DNA of 64,000 nucleotides. Origin: Streptococcus vicugnae (GTDB lineage Bacteria; Bacillota; Bacilli; Lactobacillales; Streptococcaceae). The DNA is taken from the NCBI RefSeq assembly GCF_016461705.1, contig NZ_JAEMHW010000001.1, forward strand, positions 640,351 to 704,350, read 5' to 3'. Shown one piece after another: positions 8,727 through 17,600 of this stretch (its first letter is position 1; each line of letters starts with the position of its first letter). The notes under the pieces were generated by a model. It was not told the DNA's origin and searched no databases. It was given only the letters and a program-made list of their open reading frames with translations. The position numbers were made by a program, and so were the translations under genes.

Positions 8727-9234
8727 CTCTTTTCTTATCTAGTCATGAGTATAGCTGGTTCACTTGCTTTTACAGCAAGCGAAGCGACTATACTAAATAA
8801 GTCCAAGGAGCGACCTAGGACTTATAATGTGTTGCCTCACGGGGCGATTTCTTAAATGATTCTCTCCGGATATCATTATTTAAGCTCGATGCCACTCTCT
8901 GTTGACATTAACGAGGTTTGGTAAGTTATAAGAAAAGAGTCTCAGATGGGGCTCCCTGTCCCCTTTTATCTGAAGCTTGGTGGAAATTTTCGGTACTAAT
9001 CATCGTCATCATGGCTTGCCGTACCCTAAGTACAGCCTGCGCCATTCTTCCTTAATTAGCCTTGAAAATTTCTCACCAATTCTTTTCTTACTTATTAAGA
9101 TTTTTATCTACGGCTCAATTCCTTGATTGACATCAAAAATATCAGCTTAGAAACTATCTTTTCTTGTTTATTGGCTGTGACTGATTCACGCCTGTGTTTT
9201 TCTTTTCTTTTTCATTATTTTCTGCTTACGCAGA
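8727..9234 (-). ncRNA. Candidate large structured RNA between argG and argH
   Basis: There is no ORF or transposon, yet paired segments are dense (+ coordinates): 9221-9234 (5 bp closed by a GUAA loop on the minus strand); 9173-9192; 9123-9136; 8977-8991 with 9064-9079 (~15 bp, one bulge), enclosing nested 8996-9000/9055-9059, 9011-9015/9041-9045 and 9018-9024/9030-9036; 8943-8972; 8885-8915; 8851-8884; 8834-8845; 8797-8825; 8748-8754/8788-8794. Segment 8928-8939 can pair with 8727-8738 (12 bp) or with 9081-9090 (10 bp), but not both. Wobbles in 9018-9036 and 8889-8908 are G.U on the minus strand and A.C on the plus strand, and the GNRA loop exists only on the minus strand. No T-box, tmRNA, RNase P or 6S signature was recognised. 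Confidence 0.7.
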
Positions 9235-9238
9235 TATA

Positions 9239-10429
9239 TTATTTATTGTTAACTTGTGAGTTAACTTGAGTTGGTAGTCCCCAAAGTTTGATGAAACCAA
9301 CAGCTGCATCTTGGTCAAAGCTATCAGCGGATGTGTATGTTGCCAAGTTTTCATCGTAAAGTGAGTTTGGTGATTTACGAGCAACAACTTGTGCATGTCC
9401 TTTGTAAAGTTTCACTTTAGCAGTACCGTTAACCACTTTTTGTGTTTCTTTGATGTAAGCAATAATAGCTTCTGTTGCAGGACTGAACCACAAAGCATTG
9501 TAGATAAGGTTTGACAATTCATTTTCGAGAACTGGTTTGAAATGAGAAACTTCACGAACCAATGTGATGTCTTCGATTTCTTTGTGAGCTGTCAAAAGTG
9601 TGATAGCACCAGGACATTCGTAAATTTCACGAGATTTTATACCAACCAAACGGTTTTCAACGTGGTCGATACGTCCGATACCATGTTTACCAGCGATAAC
9701 ATTCACTTCTTGGATAAGGTCAGCTAGTTTCATTTCTTTGCCATTAAGGGCAACTGGTTTACCAGCTTTGAATTCGATATCGATGAATTCTGGTGTATCA
9801 GGAGCTTCTTCTGGTGAAGTTGTGATACCAAAGGCATCTTCTGGAGCTTGGTTCCATGGATTTTCAAGAACACCACATTCGTTAGCACGTCCCCAAAGGT
9901 TTTGGTCAACTGAATATGGATTGTCAAGGTCCGCAGGAACTGGAACTCCATTTGCTTTAGCGTATTCAATTTCTTCTTCACGAGACCATTTCCATTCGCG
10001 AACTGGAGCGATAACTTTCAATTCTGGATCAAGCGCAGCGATTGCCACTTCAAAACGGACTTGGTCATTACCTTTACCAGTACAACCGTGAGCAATTGTT
10101 GTTGCACCAGTTTTATGAGCAATTTCTACCAATTTCTTAGAAATGACCGGACGGCTAAGTGCTGATACCAATGGGTATTTTTGTTCGTAGTAAGCATGAG
10201 CTTGAAGAGCTGGAAGAACATATTCTTCAGCAAATTCATCTTTAACATCAAGAACGTAAGATTCAACCGCACCAACTTTAAGTGCTTTATCATGAATAAA
10301 ATCAAGGTCTTTACCTTCGCCGACGTCCATACAAACGGCAACGACATCATAATCTTTCATGAGCCAAGTAATGGCAACTGAAGTATCAAGACCACCAGAG
10401 TACGCAAGGATAACTTTTTCTTTTGACAT
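9239..10429 (-). CDS. argG: Argininosuccinate synthase
   Basis: 396 residues. It joins citrulline and aspartate with ATP to form argininosuccinate. The N-terminal ATP pyrophosphatase loop AYSGGLDTS is at residues 9-17; other family segments are [31 protein letters not shown] and [17 protein letters not shown]. The ATG at 10429 follows a weak GAGAG. The promoter is a perfect TTGACA-17-TATAAT overlapped by a 22-bp palindrome of ArgR type, so repression by arginine is likely. The gene is transcribed toward the structured RNA and argH. Confidence 0.96.
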   Translation of the reverse strand: MSKEKVILAYSGGLDTSVAITWLMKDYDVVAVCMDVGEGKDLDFIHDKALKVGAVESYVLDVKDEFAEEYVLPALQAHAYYEQKYPLVSALSRPVISKKLVEIAHKTGATTIAHGCTGKGNDQVRFEVAIAALDPELKVIAPVREWKWSREEEIEYAKANGVPVPADLDNPYSVDQNLWGRANECGVLENPWNQAPEDAFGITTSPEEAPDTPEFIDIEFKAGKPVALNGKEMKLADLIQEVNVIAGKHGIGRIDHVENRLVGIKSREIYECPGAITLLTAHKEIEDITLVREVSHFKPVLENELSNLIYNALWFSPATEAIIAYIKETQKVVNGTAKVKLYKGHAQVVARKSPNSLYDENLATYTSADSFDQDAAVGFIKLWGLPTQVNSQVNNK

Positions 10430-10469
10430 AGGACTACTCTCTTTTCTTATTTTGTGTTTTTATCAACTT

Positions 10470-10491
10470 TATGTGTATAATTATACACATA
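10470..10491 (-). promoter_or_regulatory. ArgR-type operator (ARG box)
   Basis: Perfect 22-bp palindrome with arm TATGTGTATAA, centred on the -10 of argG. Form and position match ARG boxes bound by ArgR/AhrC hexamers. Further TGTATA half-sites occur at ~10563-10602 and could form a second, weaker box. Confidence 0.85.
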
Positions 10492-10508
10492 TCTTTTACC
10501 CCTGTCAA
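10480..10508 (-). promoter_or_regulatory. Consensus promoter of argG
   Basis: TTGACA (10508-10503), 17-bp spacer, TATAAT (10485-10480): a perfect sigma-A promoter, as expected of a strong promoter held down by a repressor. Confidence 0.92.
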
Positions 10509-10609
10509 CACTTTTTTGAATATTTTTTCAAAAAAAATTACTTTTTTATGATTTTATAACAAATATACAGTATATATACAAAAATTCTGCACTTTTTATA
10601 CAAAAAAGA

Positions 10610-10629
10610 TCCCTAGCCAAATCTAGGGA
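10610..10629 (-). terminator. Terminator of the MFS gene
   Basis: TCCCTAG-6 nt-CTAGGGA followed by a T-rich stretch on the minus strand. Confidence 0.85.
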
Positions 10630-10647
10630 ACTAATATTTTTCATCTA

Positions 10648-11814
10648 TTATTGAATTTTTTCAAAACGTTCTGTATAGAACAAGGCTACCGTCATAATAA
10701 TTGTACAGATAAATAAGCAAAATGCTGCTACTGTCCATGAACCAAACAAGTTGAAGCTATATCCAAAAAGTGTTGGTCCAAAAGCCGCTAAGAAGTATCC
10801 TCCCGATTGTACCATACCAGACAACTGTGCTGTTTGACTTGGTGTGTGTGATTTCATTGAGAAAGTCACAAGCAAGTAAGGGAACAAAGCACTAACAGCA
10901 ATACCGATTAAGACATTAACAGTCAACCAATAAGCAAAACTGCTTGTTTGGAATAAAAGCATACCTGTTCCTACAATTGCACAAGCTGACACAATCGCAA
11001 GCATGATTTTACGATTTTTACTTGAAAGATTTGTTGTCAAAGTTGGAATAGTTAATGAAAATGGCAAACTAATCAATGAATAAATAGAAGCCAAAATACC
11101 AGCTGCCTCACTTGAAAGGCCTGCTTGACTAGCCATTGTTGGCAACCATGTCATTCCTGTATAGAAAAGAAGTGACTGCAAACCACCAAAAATAAGAAGG
11201 GCAATGGCAGCTTTATTTTTCCAAAGAGATGATGAGTGTTTTTCTTCATCTTGCTCAGTCATATGATTATGGAAAGTATTTGGAAACCAAACCACTAAAG
11301 CTACCAAAATCAAGAAACTAAGAATCAGAATCAAACCTTTCCACGATGTCATTTTAACAATCGGAACAGCAACCGAAGCAGCAACTGATGAGGCAAGCCC
11401 CATAGCTGTTGTGTAGATTGTTGTCAAAAGTCCAATTCGAAATGGTTGGTTTGCCAAAATGACACTTGGGAACAAGACATTCATCATGGCAATACTAATC
11501 CCAATAATCATTGTCCCGATATAAAGACTTGGAAGGTTAAGCACACGCATACTTGAACCAATAAACATGGCAATCAAAACCATGGTGAATAATTTTTCAA
11601 GTCCAAACTTATCCGCTAAACGTGGTGCCAAAGATGAACAAAAGGCAAACATAATCAACGGAATACTTGTCAAAACACCCAAAGAATTGACTGGAACTCC
11701 TAAACCATCCGCAACATAGCTAAGGACAGTCGGAATTGTCGTAAATGGGATACGCATAACAGCGCCCACAAGAATAATTCCTGGGACGAAAAAGATAGAA
11801 TAGTCTTTTTTCAT
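10648..11814 (-). CDS. MFS transporter, CynX/NimT-like
   Basis: 388 residues with twelve predicted membrane segments in two halves joined by a charged loop (TEQDEEKHSSSLWKNK, ~residues 180-200). The N-terminus (FVPGIILVGAVMRIPFTTIPTVLSYVADGLG...) and the LADKFGLEKLF loop resemble the cyanate/nitroimidazole (CynX/NimT) branch of the major facilitator superfamily. The substrate is unknown. The ATG follows GAGGAG. It is monocistronic: own extended -10 promoter (TGCTATAAT, 11855-11863) and own terminator. A 12-bp palindrome-like AAAACGTTTT core at ~11898-11909 could be a degraded cre site. Confidence 0.8.
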   Translation of the reverse strand: MKKDYSIFFVPGIILVGAVMRIPFTTIPTVLSYVADGLGVPVNSLGVLTSIPLIMFAFCSSLAPRLADKFGLEKLFTMVLIAMFIGSSMRVLNLPSLYIGTMIIGISIAMMNVLFPSVILANQPFRIGLLTTIYTTAMGLASSVAASVAVPIVKMTSWKGLILILSFLILVALVVWFPNTFHNHMTEQDEEKHSSSLWKNKAAIALLIFGGLQSLLFYTGMTWLPTMASQAGLSSEAAGILASIYSLISLPFSLTIPTLTTNLSSKNRKIMLAIVSACAIVGTGMLLFQTSSFAYWLTVNVLIGIAVSALFPYLLVTFSMKSHTPSQTAQLSGMVQSGGYFLAAFGPTLFGYSFNLFGSWTVAAFCLFICTIIMTVALFYTERFEKIQ

Positions 11815-11953
11815 GTAACTCCTCTTAACTTATAAATAAACAATTTTAAAGCCTATTATAGCAAGAACTAGTGGCGTTTAGAATAGGCATTATCAAAGAA
11901 AACGTTTTTCACAACAAATTAAAATATTTCTCAAAATTCATAATTTATAAACA

Positions 11954-11983
11954 AAAAGCCTGAGACATTCATCTCAGACTTTT
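11954..11983 (-). terminator. Terminator of gltX
   Basis: Minus-strand stem AAAAGTCTGAGA/TCTCAGGCTTTT (one G.U pair) then T residues. Confidence 0.85.
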
Positions 11984-11990
11984 ATTGATA

Positions 11991-13448
11991 TTATTTCAAG
12001 TTGTTAAGCATGTTTTCGATGTGTTCGATTGATTTTTCACGACCAAGAAGGTAGATAGTATCTGGAAGTTCTGGACCGTGCATTTCACCTGAAACGGCGA
12101 TACGGATTGGCATGAATAGGTTTTTACCTTTAATACCAGTTTCTTTTTGAACAGCTTTGATTTGTGGGAAGATGTTTTCTGATTTGAAATCTTCGTCACT
12201 CATTGCTTCCAATTTAGCTTTGAAAGCTTCAAGAACTGTTGGAACTGTTTCACCAGCCATGAATTCTTTTTCAGCTTCTGTCAATTCTGGGAAATCTTCA
12301 AAGAACAAGTCAGTCAATGGAAGGATTTCATCAACAGATTTCATTTGTGGTTTGTAAAGTTCAACCAATTTTTCAGCTTTGTCAGTCAAACGACCAGCTT
12401 CTTCCAAGAATGGTTTAGCCATTGCAAAGACTGTATCGAAATCTGCATTCTTGATGTATTCGTTGCTCATCCAGTCCATTTTCTTTTGGTCAAATGCAGC
12501 TGGAGATTTACTCAAACGGTGTTCATCAAAGAGTTTGATCAATTCTTCACGTGAGAAGATTTCATCTTCACCACCAGGGTTCCAACCAAGAAGAGCGATA
12601 AAGTTGAATACTGCTTCTGGCATGTAACCTTTTTTACGGTAGTCTTCGATGAATTGAAGAGTGTTTGTGTCACGTTTTGACAATTTTTTACCAGTTTCAG
12701 AGTTGATAATCAATGTCATGTGACCGAATTCTGGTGCTTCCCAACCAAGTGCTTCGTAAACCATCAATTGTTTTGGTGTGTTTGCGATGTGGTCATCACC
12801 ACGGATAACGTGAGAGATTTCCATCAAGTGGTCATCGATAACAACGGCAAAGTTGTATGTTGGGTAACCATCTTTTTTCTGGATAACCCAGTCACCACCG
12901 ACGTTTCCACCTTCAAATTCGATGTCGCCTTTAACGATATCATGCCATTTGTAGATACCTGATTCGTTAACAGCCAAACGTACAGTAGGGATGATTCCTT
13001 TTGCTTCACGTTCTGCAATATAAGCAGCTTTTTCTTCTTCAGACATACCAAGGAATTCGTTGATGTAACGAGGTGTTTCACCAGCAGCTTCTTGGCGTTC
13101 ACGTTCTGCAGCTAGTTCTTCTTCAGTAACGTATGATTTATAAGCTTTACCTTCAGCCAACAATTGGTCAATGTATTTTTGGTAGATGTCCAAACGTTCT
13201 GATTGGCGATATTTTTCGTGAGTTTGTGGGCTTTCGTCCCAATCCATTCCCAACCATTTCAGGTTTTCCAATTGTGAACGTTCACCGTCTTCGACATGAC
13301 GTTTACGGTCAGTATCTTCGATACGGATTACAAAATCACCACCATGGTGACGAGCGTAAAGATAATTAAAGAGCGCTGTACGCGCATTTCCGATGTGTAA
13401 AAGTCCTGTTGGACTTGGTGCATAACGCACGCGAATTTTCTTAGGCAT
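11991..13448 (-). CDS. gltX: Glutamyl-tRNA synthetase
   Basis: 485 residues. Class I synthetase: the HIGH-type motif is HIGN at residues 18-21 within [23 protein letters not shown], and the KMSKS-type loop is KLSKR in [19 protein letters not shown]. The rest matches the anticodon-binding region of bacterial GluRS. In streptococci, which lack GlnRS, this enzyme also charges tRNA-Gln for later amidation. The ATG at 13448 has AGGAG 7 nt upstream; TATAAT at ~13481-13486. Monocistronic. Confidence 0.97.
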   Translation of the reverse strand: MPKKIRVRYAPSPTGLLHIGNARTALFNYLYARHHGGDFVIRIEDTDRKRHVEDGERSQLENLKWLGMDWDESPQTHEKYRQSERLDIYQKYIDQLLAEGKAYKSYVTEEELAAERERQEAAGETPRYINEFLGMSEEEKAAYIAEREAKGIIPTVRLAVNESGIYKWHDIVKGDIEFEGGNVGGDWVIQKKDGYPTYNFAVVIDDHLMEISHVIRGDDHIANTPKQLMVYEALGWEAPEFGHMTLIINSETGKKLSKRDTNTLQFIEDYRKKGYMPEAVFNFIALLGWNPGGEDEIFSREELIKLFDEHRLSKSPAAFDQKKMDWMSNEYIKNADFDTVFAMAKPFLEEAGRLTDKAEKLVELYKPQMKSVDEILPLTDLFFEDFPELTEAEKEFMAGETVPTVLEAFKAKLEAMSDEDFKSENIFPQIKAVQKETGIKGKNLFMPIRIAVSGEMHGPELPDTIYLLGREKSIEHIENMLNNLK

Positions 13449-13511
13449 TTTCGTCTCCTGTTAAATTTCAATCGTTTCTATTATAGCACAATCTTGAGTA
13501 TTGGAACAAAA

Positions 13512-13536
13512 AATTCAGCTGAAAAACAGCTGAATT
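13512..13536 (-). terminator. Terminator of the LURP-one gene
   Basis: AATTCAGCTG-5 nt-CAGCTGAATT, perfect 10-bp stem, then TTTTTT on the minus strand. Confidence 0.9.
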
Positions 13537-13570
13537 CCTTCTTATATTTGAGATTTTGATCAATCGGGTT

Positions 13571-14068
13571 TTAACTTGATGCTGCGCTGCCTGCACTCGA
13601 TTCTTTTTCCTTCACATAATCAATAGCAATCACTAAAGAAATGACCAAATCTGAAAGGGAATCGTCGTAAATTTCTACTTGATAGGTTGAAGGAAATCTA
13701 AACCATTGTTGGCGAATATTAGCCACTTCGCGTCCTTGATTAAGCAAGCTAAAATTCATATTCCAGATATCACCTGACACCTCTAGTCCAAAATCAGAGA
13801 TATCATATTTAGCTTTTAATAACGAAAAACGTCTTTGAATCGTGATTTCCTTACCATCTGCAAAAGTCACCGTAAAACGCTGGAAAGGAAAACTGAAACC
13901 TTGTTTGATATGACTGACGGTTTTGCCTTGACTATCAGAAATCGTAAATTCTTTAAATAATTTTAACAAGGACCCTTGAACATGATAGGCTAGCTGCTTA
14001 TCTTCATCAAAAATATCAAACTTTCCAGCTAGTGACCATAACTTTTGTTTGATTTCAAATCTTCGCAT
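13571..14068 (-). CDS. LURP-one-related (YxjI-like) protein
   Basis: About 165 residues. The pattern MRRFEIKQKLWSLAGKFDIFDED, GSLLKLFKEFTISD, SFPFQRFTVTFADG, SLLKAKYDISDFG matches the tubby-like beta-barrel family DUF567/LOR. These proteins are widespread in streptococci without a firmly known role; a membrane-lipid or scaffold function has been proposed for the fold. The start was set at the ATG at 14068 with AAGGGGAAAGG upstream, because the longer open frame has no RBS. The C-terminus is low complexity (SSAGSAASS). Confidence 0.8.
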   Translation of the reverse strand: MRRFEIKQKLWSLAGKFDIFDEDKQLAYHVQGSLLKLFKEFTISDSQGKTVSHIKQGFSFPFQRFTVTFADGKEITIQRRFSLLKAKYDISDFGLEVSGDIWNMNFSLLNQGREVANIRQQWFRFPSTYQVEIYDDSLSDLVISLVIAIDYVKEKESSAGSAASS

Positions 14069-14142
14069 AACCTTTCCCCTTATTTCTCTACCTACAACCC
14101 TTTTAAGCAATTCAGATCAAAAATTATCCACAAGTTTAGTTA

Positions 14143-15069
14143 CTATGGCAAATCATTTCCTGCAGCCAAGTAAATCTCATACCACTCTTTTCGTGTCAAT
14201 ACAAACTCTGTAGCCTTAGCTGCCTCTGCCACTCGTACTGCCTTAGTGGTTCCGATAACAGCTTGCATTTGAGCAGGATAACGCAAGACCCAAGCAATAG
14301 CAATCGCTGATGGTGTCACTTGATATTTTTCTGCCAAACGTTCCAAAACGCGATTCAATTCTGGGTATTTTTCAGAACCCAAGAAAACACCACCAAAATA
14401 ATCGAACTGAAGCACTGACCAGGCTTGAATAACTACATCGTTTAAGCGACAATATTCAAAAATACTACTATCACGAACAATACCTGCTTCTTGATTCATA
14501 TTAACATGAAAACCAGCATTAAAACCTGGGCTAAAAGCTGCGCTCAATTGCAATTGATTAGCTACCAAAGGTTGCTTAACATCCTTTTTAATCAATTCCA
14601 TCATCATCGGATTCTGATTCGATACTCCAAAATCGATAACCTTGCCTTGTGCCTTTAACAGATTAAAAGCCTCTGCTATTTCTTCAGGTTCCATCAGAGC
14701 ATCTGGACGATGAAGCAATAGTGAATCAATGTAATCAATATTAAGACGCTCCAAAATGCCATCTACAGCTTTAAGGATATGTTCTTTTGAAAAATCAAAG
14801 TACGTAAACTCCTCCATTCGAATGCCACATTTTGATTGAATCCACATTTTTTCACGCAAATCTGGGCGTCGTTTCAAAACTTCTCCAAGAATACGTTCAC
14901 ATTCCCCATGCCCGTAACAATCTGCAATATCAAAGGCATTAATTCCAACTGCTAAAGCTGATTCAATTAATGCTTCAACTTGATCAACTGTCATTTCTGA
15001 AATACGCATTAATCCCAAAACAACCTCTGAAATTTCTGTCTGGCGTTCACCAAATTTGATATATCTCAT
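14143..15069 (-). CDS. Aldo/keto reductase
   Basis: About 308 residues, an (alpha/beta)8 NADPH-dependent oxidoreductase. The catalytic tetrad is visible: D47 and Y52 (FDIADCYGHGE), K80 (IQSKCGI) and the histidine of LLLHRPD (~118). The closest type is the YdhF branch. The physiological substrate is unknown. Two ATGs are adjacent (15072, 15069); GAGG is best spaced for the second. It is followed by the LURP-one gene 74 bp on and preceded by carbonic anhydrase 24 bp upstream, so the CA and AKR genes are probably co-transcribed. Confidence 0.88.
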   Translation of the reverse strand: MRYIKFGERQTEISEVVLGLMRISEMTVDQVEALIESALAVGINAFDIADCYGHGECERILGEVLKRRPDLREKMWIQSKCGIRMEEFTYFDFSKEHILKAVDGILERLNIDYIDSLLLHRPDALMEPEEIAEAFNLLKAQGKVIDFGVSNQNPMMMELIKKDVKQPLVANQLQLSAAFSPGFNAGFHVNMNQEAGIVRDSSIFEYCRLNDVVIQAWSVLQFDYFGGVFLGSEKYPELNRVLERLAEKYQVTPSAIAIAWVLRYPAQMQAVIGTTKAVRVAEAAKATEFVLTRKEWYEIYLAAGNDLP

Positions 15070-15096
15070 CATTTCCTCTTTTCTCTAAATCCAAAA

Positions 15097-15594
15097 TTAC
15101 ATGCTAACCTCTGTAATGCGACCAGTATCCACATCATAAACAGCACCAGAAATCACAATATCATCAGGAATCAAAGGAGAATTACGCAATTTTGTAATAT
15201 CCTCTCGAACGCTTTCTTCAACATCAGAAAAGGGCAAAAAGTCTTTTCCATGCACCTCTACTCCTAGATCACGCGCTAACTGCTCTGCAAAGCCTTCATT
15301 ACTAAGTCCCTGCATGCCACAATCCGTATGGTGCAAAACAACAATCTCGCGTGTACCAAGTTGCTGCTCTGAAATCACCAATGAACGAATGGTATCATCT
15401 GTCACGCGCCCGCCTGCGTTCCGCAAAATATGAGCATCACCAAGCGCCAAACCCAGCGCATGCGCCACATGCAGACGTGAATCCATACAAGTAACAATAG
15501 CAACATGCGTTTTAGGTTTCTGAGGCAAATGCGCCGTTCCATGTAAGTCTGCATATGCTTGATTTGTTTTTAAAAATTTTTCAAAATAAGACAT
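15097..15594 (-). CDS. Beta-carbonic anhydrase
   Basis: 165 residues, short beta-class enzyme. Zinc ligands C36 (TCMDSR), H89 and C92 (LHHTDCG), with the D38-R40 dyad that activates the zinc-bound water. It interconverts CO2 and bicarbonate, supplying bicarbonate for carboxylations; streptococci often need it for growth in air. The ATG at 15594 follows a GGAG-type RBS. The aldo/keto reductase starts 24 bp downstream. Confidence 0.92.
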   Translation of the reverse strand: MSYFEKFLKTNQAYADLHGTAHLPQKPKTHVAIVTCMDSRLHVAHALGLALGDAHILRNAGGRVTDDTIRSLVISEQQLGTREIVVLHHTDCGMQGLSNEGFAEQLARDLGVEVHGKDFLPFSDVEESVREDITKLRNSPLIPDDIVISGAVYDVDTGRITEVSM

Positions 15595-15694
15595 TCAAAT
15601 TTCTCCTTAAGAGTCGCTCATGATAGCGTTTTTCTCATCTTATCATTTTTAGTTTTGCTTGTCGCCTAAAAAGACTTCTACTCCACAATACAAA

Positions 15695-15720
15695 AAAACT
15701 GAGACTTACATCTCAGTTTT
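15695..15720 (-). terminator. Terminator of radA
   Basis: AAAACTGAGA-6 nt-TCTCAGTTTT, perfect, with T tract on the minus strand, 7 nt after the radA stop. Confidence 0.9.
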
Positions 15721-15726
15721 TCTTCA

Positions 15727-17088
15727 TTAGCCAAATACTTTTTTGAGTACTTCACCAACAGTTGTCACACCAATGACTTGAATATTATCTGGAATATCAA
15801 TACCTGATAGAGAATTCTTTGGTGCGTAAACTTTGGTAAAGCCAAGTTTTGCCGCTTCGTTGATACGTTGTTCAATACGTGTCACACGACGAATTTCACC
15901 AGTCAAGCCAATTTCACCGATAAACGCTTCTTGAGGATTAGTTGGCTTTTCTTTGTAACTTGAGGCAATAGCCACCGCAACAGCCAAATCAATCGCTGGT
16001 TCATCAAGCTTAACACCACCAGCTGACTTAAGATAAGCATCTTGGTTCTGCAAAAGAAGCCCACAACGTTTTTCAAGAACCGCCATAATAAGACTAACAC
16101 GGTTAAAATCAAGTCCCGTTGTCGTACGTTTGGCATTTCCAAAAACAGTCGGTGTCACCAAAGCTTGAACTTCCGCCAAAATTGGACGACTGCCTTCCAT
16201 GGTTACCACGATAGCTGAACCAGTCGCACCATCCAAACGTTCTTCTAAGAAGACCTGACTTGGATTGAGCACTTCGACTAGACCACCAGATTGCATTTCA
16301 AAAATGCCGATTTCATTAGTTGAACCGAAACGGTTTTTCACCGCACGTAAAATACGGAAGGTATGATGACGTTCCCCTTCAAAGTAAAGAACTGTGTCCA
16401 CCATGTGTTCAAGCATACGAGGACCCGCAAGCTGCCCTTCCTTTGTCACATGACCAACGATAAAGGTTGCGATATTATTGGTCTTAGCCAATTGCATAAG
16501 CTCTGCTGTTACTTCACGCACTTGAGATACCGAACCTTGGACTCCTGAAATATCAGGGCTCATAATGGTTTGAATCGAGTCAATAATCAAGAAATCAGGT
16601 TGAATTTGCTCGATTTGTGCGCGAATGGCTTGCATATTTGTCTCAGCATAAAGGTAGAATTCATTGTCAATGTCGCCAAGACGCTCACTACGTAATTTAA
16701 TCTGCTCAGCTGATTCTTCACCAGACACATAAAGAACAGTTCCTTTGTCTGCTAACTGAATCGAAACTTGCAAAAGAAGCGTTGATTTTCCGATACCTGG
16801 GTCACCACCAATAAGCACCAAACTACCTGGCACGACGCCGCCACCAAGCACTCGGTTAAATTCATCCATATCAGTCTTGGTACGTGAATAGTTAATCGAG
16901 CTAACATCCTTCAACTTGGTTGGCTTACTCTTTTCACCCATCAAACTAACACGCGCATTTTTAACCTCTTGCACTTCAACTTCTTCAACAAAAGACGTCC
17001 AAGACGAACAGTTCGGACAACGCCCTAAATATTTCGGAGAATGATAGCCACACTCCTGACAAATAAACGTTGTTTTTTTCTTAGCGAT
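15727..17088 (-). CDS. radA: DNA repair/competence helicase RadA, starting at ATC
   Basis: 453 residues, the usual length. The zinc finger CQECG...CPNC occupies residues ~10-30, then Walker [13 protein letters not shown], the RadA-specific KNRFG motif and the Lon-like C-terminal domain. Simple ORF calling gives only 415 residues from a later ATG and loses the zinc finger. In the correct frame a TGA is followed by GCT ATC GCT AAG AAA: the only plausible initiator is ATC (17088), placed 9 nt after a perfect AAGGAGG (17104-17098). The ATG nearby is out of frame and ends after four codons. RadA drives branch migration in recombination and natural transformation. It lies downstream of dut behind a SigX box. 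Confidence 0.93.
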   Translation of the reverse strand: MAKKKTTFICQECGYHSPKYLGRCPNCSSWTSFVEEVEVQEVKNARVSLMGEKSKPTKLKDVSSINYSRTKTDMDEFNRVLGGGVVPGSLVLIGGDPGIGKSTLLLQVSIQLADKGTVLYVSGEESAEQIKLRSERLGDIDNEFYLYAETNMQAIRAQIEQIQPDFLIIDSIQTIMSPDISGVQGSVSQVREVTAELMQLAKTNNIATFIVGHVTKEGQLAGPRMLEHMVDTVLYFEGERHHTFRILRAVKNRFGSTNEIGIFEMQSGGLVEVLNPSQVFLEERLDGATGSAIVVTMEGSRPILAEVQALVTPTVFGNAKRTTTGLDFNRVSLIMAVLEKRCGLLLQNQDAYLKSAGGVKLDEPAIDLAVAVAIASSYKEKPTNPQEAFIGEIGLTGEIRRVTRIEQRINEAAKLGFTKVYAPKNSLSGIDIPDNIQVIGVTTVGEVLKKVFG

Positions 17089-17097
17089 AGCTCATTA

Positions 17098-17104
17098 CCT
17101 CCTT
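17098..17104 (-). promoter_or_regulatory. Ribosome binding site that fixes the radA start
   Basis: AAGGAGG, perfect SD, 9 nt before the ATC at 17088 but only 2 nt before an out-of-frame ATG. Confidence 0.8.
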
Positions 17105-17127
17105 GCTTAGTTTCTTACCTTAAGGCC

Positions 17128-17574
17128 TTATTTTCCTGTTGACCCAAATCCGCCAGTACGTACGCCGTCTGCTTCGTCACCATCAGCAACCAAGAAAGGC
17201 ATGAAAACACCTTGAACAATGCGTTCGCCAGCTTCAACGACGACAGTTTCATCTGTGATATTTTTCATTTGCGCAAAGATATGTCCTTCATTTGCGGGAT
17301 TGCCATAATAATCACCGTCAATGACACCAACTGAATTAATCAAAACCAAACCTTTTTTACGTGGATTTGATGAGCGGTCAAAAAGATAAAGCACTTCGCC
17401 AGCTTGCATATAAGCTTTGACACCAGTTGGCACCAATTTAATCTCACCAGGTGCGATTTCTGTTGTGACAGCCGCTTTCAAATCATAACCAGCCGCATGT
17501 GCTGTTTCACGTTTTGGTAGCAATGTTTCATCTGTGAATTGTGAAACCAATTCAAACCCTCTAATTTTGCTCAT
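17128..17574 (-). CDS. dut: dUTP diphosphatase
   Basis: 148 residues. All five trimeric dUTPase motifs are present: AGYDLKA, RSSNPRKKGL, VGVIDGDYYGN, GERIVQGVF and RTGGFGSTGK. It hydrolyses dUTP to dUMP, keeping uracil out of DNA and feeding dTMP synthesis. The ATG at 17574 has AAGGAG upstream. A SigX (CIN) box ends 18 nt before the ATG, and radA begins 39 nt after the stop, so both are likely induced in competence. Confidence 0.96.
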   Translation of the reverse strand: MSKIRGFELVSQFTDETLLPKRETAHAAGYDLKAAVTTEIAPGEIKLVPTGVKAYMQAGEVLYLFDRSSNPRKKGLVLINSVGVIDGDYYGNPANEGHIFAQMKNITDETVVVEAGERIVQGVFMPFLVADGDEADGVRTGGFGSTGK

Positions 17575-17592
17575 TTTGTCTCCTTAATTATC

Positions 17593-17600
17593 TATTCGTA
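17593..17600 (-). promoter_or_regulatory. SigX/ComX box (CIN-box) before dut-radA
   Basis: Perfect TACGAATA on the minus strand, directly after the queH stop codon and 18 nt before the dut ATG. This octamer is the -10 element of late competence promoters in streptococci, and dut-radA is known to be competence-induced in relatives. Confidence 0.85.

Noticed and set aside
8680..9238. T-box riboswitch between argG and argH
   Set aside because: GAGAGTGGCATCGAGC looks superficially like a T-box sequence, but the conserved TGGnACCGCG core, the specifier loop layout and a terminator/antiterminator pair are missing.
9738..10091. Plus-strand open frame opposite argG
   Set aside because: Antisense shadow of a conserved gene with no SD or family likeness.
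15727..16974. RadA as a 415-residue protein
   Set aside because: This would drop the zinc finger, which is fully present in frame upstream; the ATC start is preferred.
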